This document shows positions 1 through 4,385 of a DNA stretch of 5,342 nt, piece after piece (positions within the stretch are counted from its first letter, which is position 1; each line of letters starts with the position of its first letter). Both the position numbers and the translations under genes were made by a program. The stretch spans positions 1 through 5,342 of the forward strand of contig JAGHDU010000153.1 of assembly GCA_021159785.1 (NCBI GenBank), in the 5' to 3' direction. The notes below the pieces were generated by a model. It had not been told where the DNA came from and did no database searches. It worked only from the letters and a program-made list of their open reading frames with translations. This DNA comes from Staphylothermus sp. GTDB taxonomy: Archaea > Thermoproteota > Thermoprotei_A > Sulfolobales > Desulfurococcaceae.

Positions 1-2
1 AT

Positions 3-476
3 TTATTAAGTGATACCAGCAAGCTCTTATTAGCAACGATCATGGTTCTAGGCGCAGGTTTCGGTTCGACAGGTGGAGGTATTAAACAGTTAAGAATAGT
101 TATCATCGGTAAAACGATTATATACTATATCAAGAAACAATTACTGCCCAAAGATGCTGTATTATCTTTAAAGATAAGCGGTAAACAACTAAGCTGGGAT
201 GAAGTATTGTTCTCATTTATATTGTTGACAGTATATATTTTGGTTCTCTTGATATCAACAATCATTATATCTGCTCAAGGTTATCCTCTTCAAGATAGTT
301 TGTTTGAAGCAGCTTCGGCACTTGCAACAACAGGTTTAAGCACAGGATTATCTAGTCATACACTACCATTATTAGTCAAAATAGTGCTTATAATAGATAT
401 GTGGTTTGGACGTGTAGAGATAATACCTTACTTGATCTTATTTGGTAAATTATTCAGAATAGGTGCTAGACATTGA
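3..476 (+). CDS. trkH: TrkH-family K+ uptake channel subunit, C-terminal part (5' end outside window)
   Basis: Membrane subunit of a Trk/Ktr-type K+ uptake system; it forms the ion pore and works with the cytosolic TrkA encoded next. The frame is open to the left edge: codons upstream of the ATG at 42 read LLSDTSKLLLATI, so that ATG is internal and about 157 C-terminal residues are visible of a family usually near 450-500. Visible hallmarks are the third pore segment with GFGSTGGGIK, a hydrophobic membrane helix (FSFILLTVYILVLLISTIII), the fourth pore segment with ATTGLSTG, and the final helix with the family-typical WFGRVEI motif followed by a short basic tail. The Gly residues of the two filter segments are intact. 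The stop TGA at 474-476 overlaps the TTG start of trkA, so the two are almost certainly translated together. Family assignment is secure; whether it is H+- or Na+-coupled cannot be told. Confidence 0.93.
   Translation, partial: LLSDTSKLLLATIMVLGAGFGSTGGGIKQLRIVIIGKTIIYYIKKQLLPKDAVLSLKISGKQLSWDEVLFSFILLTVYILVLLISTIIISAQGYPLQDSLFEAASALATTGLSTGLSSHTLPLLVKIVLIIDMWFGRVEIIPYLILFGKLFRIGARH
461..465 (+). promoter_or_regulatory. Ribosome binding site for trkA (AGGTG)
   Basis: AGGTG lies 7 bases before the TTG at 473 and matches the archaeal anti-Shine-Dalgarno. It decides the start: it supports initiation at TTG, which begins the protein exactly at the first strand of the Rossmann fold, with no ATG nearby in frame. 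Confidence 0.7.
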
Positions 477-1123
477 GAATAATAATCGCTGGCGGTGGAG
501 ATATAGGCGTTGAATTAGCAGACGCGCTGATAAAGGAAAAACATGATGTTGTATTAATCGAGGCTGATCCTAAAAGAGCAGATGAACTTGCACAACAACT
601 CGATTGTTTAGTGATAAATGGTAATGCCGCTCATCCCCAAGTCCTCGAAGAAGCTGGTATTAAGGAAGCAGATGTAGTCTTAGCCTTGACGAACAACGAT
701 AGGGATAATATAATAATATCCATTCTAGCAAAACTTGCTGGAGTTAAGAAAACAATAGTTAAGATCGAAGATCCATATTATAATGATCTTTTACTTTACC
801 TAGGAATAACCGATATCATTAATACCAGTAGACTAATATCAGCACAAGCATTATCTATGCTAAGAGGATTTAACCTCCTTAATCTCTCCTTAATGATTAG
901 AGGTAATATAAGATTCTACTTCTATAGAGTACCCAAAGAACTTGAGGGTAAGAAAATAACCAGTATAAAATATGATAAAGAAAAAGCTCGAATACTTCTT
1001 GTATACAGGGATAAAGACGCATTATTCCCTGAAGAGGACCTCGTATTGAAAGAGAATGACAATATATTGTTTGCTGTACGTGCTGATTACCTCGAAAAAT
1101 TGATCAAGGAGTTGCAACCATGA
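473..1123 (+). CDS. trkA: TrkA-type K+ transport regulator (RCK domain, NAD-binding)
   Basis: Cytosolic regulatory subunit that binds NAD(H) or adenine nucleotides and gates the TrkH pore at the inner face of the membrane. The protein is 216 residues, the usual size for a single-RCK TrkA. Residues 1-130 form the TrkA_N Rossmann domain: first strand and glycine loop AGGGDIG (6-12, GxGxxG pattern), an acidic residue ending strand 2 (VVLIEAD, Glu30), which in this family binds the adenosine ribose of NAD, then INGNA (48-52), and VVLALTNND (68-76). Residues about 137-214 match the TrkA_C (RCK_C) ligand-binding domain (IRGNIRFYFYRVP to ILFAVRADYLEKL). The start is TTG, overlapping the trkH TGA stop by two bases and preceded by AGGTG. 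The stop overlaps the next gene's ATG. Pairing with trkH directly upstream confirms the role. Confidence 0.95.
   Translation: MRIIIAGGGDIGVELADALIKEKHDVVLIEADPKRADELAQQLDCLVINGNAAHPQVLEEAGIKEADVVLALTNNDRDNIIISILAKLAGVKKTIVKIEDPYYNDLLLYLGITDIINTSRLISAQALSMLRGFNLLNLSLMIRGNIRFYFYRVPKELEGKKITSIKYDKEKARILLVYRDKDALFPEEDLVLKENDNILFAVRADYLEKLIKELQP
1108..1111 (+). promoter_or_regulatory. Ribosome binding site for the THUMP protein (GGAG)
   Basis: GGAG lies within trkA coding sequence, 8 bases before the ATG at 1120. It supports translation of the third gene from the same mRNA rather than a separate promoter. Confidence 0.6.
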
Positions 1124-1575
1124 ATCCAGTTCTTATTGTGACTTGTAGAGCAGGTAGCGAAGATTGGTGTGAAGAAGAAATAGGGAATGTTTTGTTCCCT
1201 CATGATCCAGAATTAAAGGTTGTTAAAACAAAGTATCCTGGTCTATTAATTGTTTATTCTAAACTGGATCCATTAAAAGCTTATACTATATCATTGAGTT
1301 CCGAATATGGGTTCGTTGAGAAAATAATACCTGTCCAAATACATGATAAATTCAATATAGATGCTTTAGATAAAATCTTGAATATTGTCGGTTACGGGGA
1401 GAAACTCAAAGTAAAACTTAGAGTAAGAGGTAGGAGAGGATTAAGCACAATTATATGGAAGAAAATTATGGACTTGTTGAAACGTAAAAATTCTAAACAT
1501 GATCCAAGCTCAAACATCTGTTTGTACGTGGAAGTTATCGATGATTATTTCTATGTTGGTAGAGTTAAGTGTTAA
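1120..1575 (+). CDS. Small THUMP-domain RNA-binding protein (Tan1/COG1818-like)
   Basis: A 151-residue protein resembling stand-alone archaeal THUMP proteins related to yeast Tan1, which assists tRNA acetylation (ac4C). The N-terminal part (MNPVLIVTCRAGSEDWCEEEI, residues 1-21) looks like the N-terminal ferredoxin-like half that precedes THUMP in this group. Residues about 93-151 carry the THUMP-like core: KVKLRVRGRRGLS (97-109) with the typical basic R-x-R-R-G stretch, an amphipathic helix (IIWKKIMDLLKRK), and a closing strand pair (CLYVEVIDDYFYVGRV). No methyltransferase, deaminase or thiouridylase domain follows, so it is probably an RNA-binding accessory factor rather than an enzyme. The start is ATG, overlapping the trkA stop as ATGA, so it belongs to the trkH-trkA operon, an unexpected partner for K+ transport. 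The family is recognised by eye only; the substrate RNA is unknown. Confidence 0.7.
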   Translation: MNPVLIVTCRAGSEDWCEEEIGNVLFPHDPELKVVKTKYPGLLIVYSKLDPLKAYTISLSSEYGFVEKIIPVQIHDKFNIDALDKILNIVGYGEKLKVKLRVRGRRGLSTIIWKKIMDLLKRKNSKHDPSSNICLYVEVIDDYFYVGRVKC

Positions 1576-1577
1576 AC

Positions 1578-1594
1578 TATTTTGGTTTCATTTT
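1578..1594 (+). terminator. T-rich tract, possible terminator of the trkH-trkA-THUMP operon
   Basis: Starting two bases after the THUMP gene stop, 12 of 17 bases are T, in runs of four, three and four. Archaeal RNA polymerase commonly terminates at such T-rich tracts without a hairpin. No stem-loop is seen. The tract runs into the TATA-like element of the next gene. Confidence 0.4.
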
Positions 1595-1614
1595 ATAAGG
1601 ATAATTTAATTAAT
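1591..1614 (+). promoter_or_regulatory. Candidate promoter (TATA-like elements) for the orc1/cdc6 operon
   Basis: TTTTATAAG at 1591-1599 and TTTAATTAAT at 1605-1614 both resemble archaeal TATA boxes. With the usual spacing of about 25 bases, the first would start RNA near 1621 and the second near 1635. The second would exclude the TTG at 1632 and leave a leader of about 26 bases to the ATG at 1662. No clear purine-rich BRE is seen in front of the first. Which one is used cannot be told from sequence alone. Confidence 0.4.
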
Positions 1615-1651
1615 AGAATAATAGTGTATAGTTGACTGAAAGTTTGGGTTT

Positions 1652-1655
1652 GGTG
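1652..1655 (+). promoter_or_regulatory. Ribosome binding site deciding the orc1/cdc6 start (GGTG)
   Basis: GGTG lies 6 bases before the ATG at 1662, a good archaeal Shine-Dalgarno match and spacing. The alternative in-frame TTG at 1632 has no such signal. This favours the 416-residue product over the 426-residue one. Confidence 0.6.
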
Positions 1656-1661
1656 TTTACA

Positions 1662-2912
1662 ATGATTGATGACAAAATATCCACTTGGAAAATAATTGAA
1701 GAAGAACTCAGTAGGCCAACGATATTTAAGAGTAGGGAAAGTTTAACCCCTGAATATATTCCTGAAACTCTTCCCCACAGAGAAAAAGAGATCAAAGCTC
1801 TTGTGTCTGCCTTTAAGCATCTAATAACCAGTCCTGGAAGCATTTCTCAACGTGTATTAATCATAGGAGGCGTTGGTACTGGAAAAACCGTTACTGCACG
1901 TGTTTTTGGTAGAGATTTTACGCGTATTGCTCGTTTGAGAGGTTATAATATAAAGTATGTTCATGTAAACTGTCATAGGAATAGAACGCTATATAACGTC
2001 GTGGCTGAAATCGCTAAACAATTAGAGATACCACTGCCTTCAAGAGGGTTATCTGTTAAGGAGATGTATGATGCTGTACTCGGTTATCTAGAAGATAATG
2101 ATATTTATGCCATTGTTACTCTCGATGAATTTCATTACTTCGCAAGTATTGCGGGTAGTGATGCTGTTTACTTCATTGTTAGAACATATGATGATGTAGA
2201 GACCAGTATTAAGAGGCTCAACTTCATATTCATATCGTTAGATACTTCTAAGTTATCTCTTCTCGATAGCTCCACTGAAAGCTATTTATTAAGGCACATG
2301 ATCAAGTTAAAGCCTTATACTTCCAAAGAACTCTTCGATATTCTCAAATATAGGGCTTCACAAGCATTCTATGAAGGCGTGGTTGATGACGAAGTTCTAA
2401 GATTTATTGCAGAATATGAAGGAAGCGATAGAGGTGGTGGAGGAAACGCTAGACATGCAATAGAAATTCTCTTGCTAGCTGGTGACATTGCCGATAGCGA
2501 GGGCAGTACAAAGATCAGTTTGGAACATGTAAGGAAAGCTATAATGAAGACATCTCGCGAAATAATAAATGTTTCAGAATCAATCCTTTACAGTCCATTA
2601 CATGAACTGATACTATTGTGGGCCATTATTAGGTTATTGAGACGAACTGGTAAACCATATGTTAAAATGGGCGAAGTTGAAAAAGAATACGAAGTTCTAT
2701 GTGAGGTTCTTGGTGAAGAACCTCGGAGACATACACAAGTCTATGAATATGTTATGAATTTAAAGAAAGCAGGTGTTATTGATGCTAGAACAAGTGGTAA
2801 GGGTTTACGTGGAAGAACTACTTTGATAAGTATACATTACGGTCCCTTAGACTTATTCGAAAAACATGTAGAGGATCTTGTTTATAGGAAGCTCGGGGTA
2901 ACTAAGAAATGA
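1662..2912 (+). CDS. cdc6: Orc1/Cdc6-family replication initiator (AAA+ ATPase with winged helix)
   Basis: Archaeal origin-recognition and helicase-loading ATPase. Numbered from the ATG at 1662 (416 residues, normal for the family): the N-terminal signature IFKSRESLTPEYIPETLPHRE at about 21-41; Walker A GGVGTGKT at 69-76; Walker B TLDEF at 153-157; sensor 2 region GNARHAIEILL at 261-271 with Arg264; and a C-terminal winged helix at about 305-416, whose wing GKGLRGRTTLISI (379-391) is typical of origin-binding archaeal Orc1/Cdc6. Two spots are unusual. The sensor 1 strand reads FIFISLDTS (188-196), where better-known members have an Asn (I-S/T-N-D), and the following LLDSSTESYLL lacks the Arg of the usual LDPRVKSSL. 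This suggests a divergent paralogue rather than the main Orc1-1 type. An in-frame TTG at 1632 could add 10 residues, but lacks a ribosome binding site. The gene overlaps the next one by ATGA. Confidence 0.92.
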   Translation: MIDDKISTWKIIEEELSRPTIFKSRESLTPEYIPETLPHREKEIKALVSAFKHLITSPGSISQRVLIIGGVGTGKTVTARVFGRDFTRIARLRGYNIKYVHVNCHRNRTLYNVVAEIAKQLEIPLPSRGLSVKEMYDAVLGYLEDNDIYAIVTLDEFHYFASIAGSDAVYFIVRTYDDVETSIKRLNFIFISLDTSKLSLLDSSTESYLLRHMIKLKPYTSKELFDILKYRASQAFYEGVVDDEVLRFIAEYEGSDRGGGGNARHAIEILLLAGDIADSEGSTKISLEHVRKAIMKTSREIINVSESILYSPLHELILLWAIIRLLRRTGKPYVKMGEVEKEYEVLCEVLGEEPRRHTQVYEYVMNLKKAGVIDARTSGKGLRGRTTLISIHYGPLDLFEKHVEDLVYRKLGVTKK

Positions 2913-3097
2913 GTAGTTCAAAGGAACAAATACTTGAGGTTTTAGAAAAGTATGGTGAACTTAACATAAGCAAACTTGCAAGAATCACTGGGTTACATTA
3001 TAGAGTATTAATTAAGAGATTGAAAGAGTTAGTTGAAGAAGGTCTTGTTGAAGAAAGAAGATTTGGTAGGCTTAGATTATTTAGGATTAGGAAATAA
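2909..3097 (+). CDS. 62-residue winged-helix DNA-binding protein, coupled to orc1/cdc6
   Basis: A tiny protein that is almost nothing but one winged helix-turn-helix. Helix 1 is at residues 4-15 (SKEQILEVLEKY), helix 2 at 20-27 (ISKLARIT), a probable recognition helix at 30-44 (HYRVLIKRLKELVEE), and a basic beta-wing at 46-61 (LVEERRFGRLRLFRIR). This layout resembles MarR/ArsR-like archaeal regulators reduced to the DNA-binding core. There is no sensor or dimerisation extension, so it probably dimerises through the fold itself or acts with a partner. Its ATG overlaps the orc1/cdc6 stop as ATGA, so the two are very likely translated from one mRNA. This suggests, but does not prove, that it regulates or assists the initiator, for example in origin binding or autoregulation. 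A GGGGT at 2895-2899, 9 bases upstream, is a weak ribosome binding site. The function is unknown. Confidence 0.8.
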   Translation: MSSSKEQILEVLEKYGELNISKLARITGLHYRVLIKRLKELVEEGLVEERRFGRLRLFRIRK

Positions 3098-3117
3098 TTA
3101 CTTCTTGTACTTTTTAT
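3098..3117 (+). terminator. T-rich tract after the orc1/cdc6-wHTH operon, inside rfcL coding sequence
   Basis: Immediately after the + strand stop the sequence is T-rich, with TTCTT at 3102-3106 and five T at 3111-3115. It is the complement of the codons for the Lys/Tyr-rich tail of RfcL. As no intergenic DNA exists, this is the first plausible archaeal T-tract terminator for the + operon. Function is inferred. Confidence 0.35.
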
Positions 3118-4369
3118 AATACGCTATAACTTCATTAGCTTTAGGACCTGCTAACCACTTAATCATTTCCTCTGTTAACTCGTAGCCAAGAGCTATTTTG
3201 GCAGCATACTGGGGATTGTTTGTAAATATTATCTTGAGGAAGGGTATTATGTCCCTCTTCACGGTGGTTTTACTTGTTAATAGTCTTGGTGCTAAGGCCA
3301 TAGCTATACCTTCTCTAATTTCTCTACTTCTCTTAGTCTGTGCTAAGAGTTGCAACCTTTTAGGTGATCTGAATATTTTCCATTTATATTTGTATATTCT
3401 CCTAGCAAATGCTACTCCTGGCCCCATCATATCAAATACATAGCTTAATAGATCCCATGATCCGCTTTTCCTTATTCTACCCATATATACATCTGCTCTA
3501 CTTAATGCATCGAACGCTCTTGCTAGTTCCTCCGGATCTTCATAATAAGTCGGTATGTGTTCATTAATCCAGATCATCATTGTTTCATAGTCAATATTTG
3601 TTTGTGTTACCGCTGCTTTTGCTTGCCAAATGTATTTTGCATTAAATAATTTCTGGAGTGCCTCAAATGGTGCATATTCTCTATATCTATAAGCTGATAG
3701 TTCTCTTACCAATGTGATCGTTACTCTTCCATAACCCTCAGCTATTGCTTGTAGATCGTTGATAGCGCTTCTTAAGTCTCCCTCGCTTCTTTTAGCAATT
3801 TCTTTTAAGGCATTTTCTTCGCATTCTAATCGTTCTGCTTGACAGATTCTTTTGAGTACAAGTATAACATCTCTTTCGCTTAATCTCTTAAACGCTATCA
3901 TTAGCGAAGCGTCTCTTAGAGGTTTTAGTTTTTGATCCCAAGGATCGTTTGCGGTCATTACTACTGGATATCTAGTTATTTCCAAGAGGTGTAATATAGC
4001 ATCTATTGCACCACGATCAGCTGTTCCACTTATACCATCAACTTCGTCTAAGAGAATTATTTTTCCTCTAGCGAATAAGCTACGCATAGTAGCAGCTACT
4101 TTTGCTATTCTTTCGATATCTTGTTTTCTTCTAAAATCACTGGCATTCATTTCTACTACTTCTAGTTTATACTCGTTTGCAGCTGCTTCTACTAGGCTTG
4201 TTTTACCACAACCAGCTGGTCCATATAGAAGTGCAACTTTCTTTAATGGTTTTCCTTTGAGCCATGATTCAAGCCATTGAATGAATTGCTTTTTTGCAGA
4301 CTCTTGATTAACAACATCAGCTATCTTTTTTGGTCTATATTTTATGATCCAAGGTATTTTACGGGTCAA
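3098..4369 (-). CDS. rfcL: Replication factor C large subunit (clamp loader)
   Basis: Large subunit of the archaeal clamp loader, which with four RfcS subunits opens PCNA and loads it on primed DNA. The 423 residues carry [16 protein letters not shown] (5-20, RFC signature), Walker A GPAGCGKT (50-57), MNASDFR (74-80), Walker B LLDEVD (106-111), sensor 1 TAND (139-142) and sensor 2 [11 protein letters not shown] (197-207, Arg200), then the helical collar domain to the C-terminus. The motif equivalent to the intein site in RfcS (NASD) is uninterrupted here. The start is TTG at 4369: GAAAGGTAA lies upstream with AGGT 8 bases away, and an in-frame stop occurs three codons earlier, so no longer start exists. 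The protein ends in the basic AYYKKYKK without an obvious PCNA-interacting (PIP) box, which many RFC large subunits carry at the C-terminus. It is the second gene of the rfcS-rfcL operon, and its stop touches the stop of the converging wHTH gene. Confidence 0.96.
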   Translation of the reverse strand: MTRKIPWIIKYRPKKIADVVNQESAKKQFIQWLESWLKGKPLKKVALLYGPAGCGKTSLVEAAANEYKLEVVEMNASDFRRKQDIERIAKVAATMRSLFARGKIILLDEVDGISGTADRGAIDAILHLLEITRYPVVMTANDPWDQKLKPLRDASLMIAFKRLSERDVILVLKRICQAERLECEENALKEIAKRSEGDLRSAINDLQAIAEGYGRVTITLVRELSAYRYREYAPFEALQKLFNAKYIWQAKAAVTQTNIDYETMMIWINEHIPTYYEDPEELARAFDALSRADVYMGRIRKSGSWDLLSYVFDMMGPGVAFARRIYKYKWKIFRSPKRLQLLAQTKRSREIREGIAMALAPRLLTSKTTVKRDIIPFLKIIFTNNPQYAAKIALGYELTEEMIKWLAGPKANEVIAYYKKYKK

Positions 4370-4377
4370 TTCTATTT

Positions 4378-4381
4378 ACCT
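4378..4381 (-). promoter_or_regulatory. Ribosome binding site for rfcL (AGGT)
   Basis: Read on the - strand, AGGT sits in the 16-base rfcS-rfcL gap, 8 bases before the TTG start at 4369. It supports the rare start codon and shows that rfcL is translated from the rfcS mRNA. Confidence 0.65.
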
Positions 4382-4385
4382 TTCT

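Noticed and set aside
42..44. ATG as the start of a short 144-residue membrane protein
   Set aside because: The frame stays open to the left edge and the upstream codons read like TrkH, so this Met is internal.
1120..1575. THUMP gene as a frameshifted remnant of a larger tRNA-modifying enzyme
   Set aside because: The frame is intact with proper start coupling, and the next 86 bases hold no enzyme domain; a stand-alone THUMP protein is a known archaeal form.
1632..1634. TTG as the orc1/cdc6 start
   Set aside because: No ribosome binding site precedes it, and the added residues do not resemble the family, while the ATG at 1662 has GGTG 6 bases upstream. It remains possible as a near-leaderless start.
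1576..1661. Possible replication origin upstream of orc1/cdc6
   Set aside because: The gap is AT-rich but very short; I found no ORB or mini-ORB repeats and no inverted pair of GGGG-containing sites.
1610..1843. 77-codon reading frame on the - strand
   Set aside because: It overlaps the start of orc1/cdc6 and its promoter region, resembles no family, and has the composition of an antisense shadow.
3198..3443. 81-codon reading frame on the + strand with a hydrophobic translation
   Set aside because: It lies wholly antisense to conserved rfcL coding sequence; the hydrophobic look is a by-product of the opposite strand.
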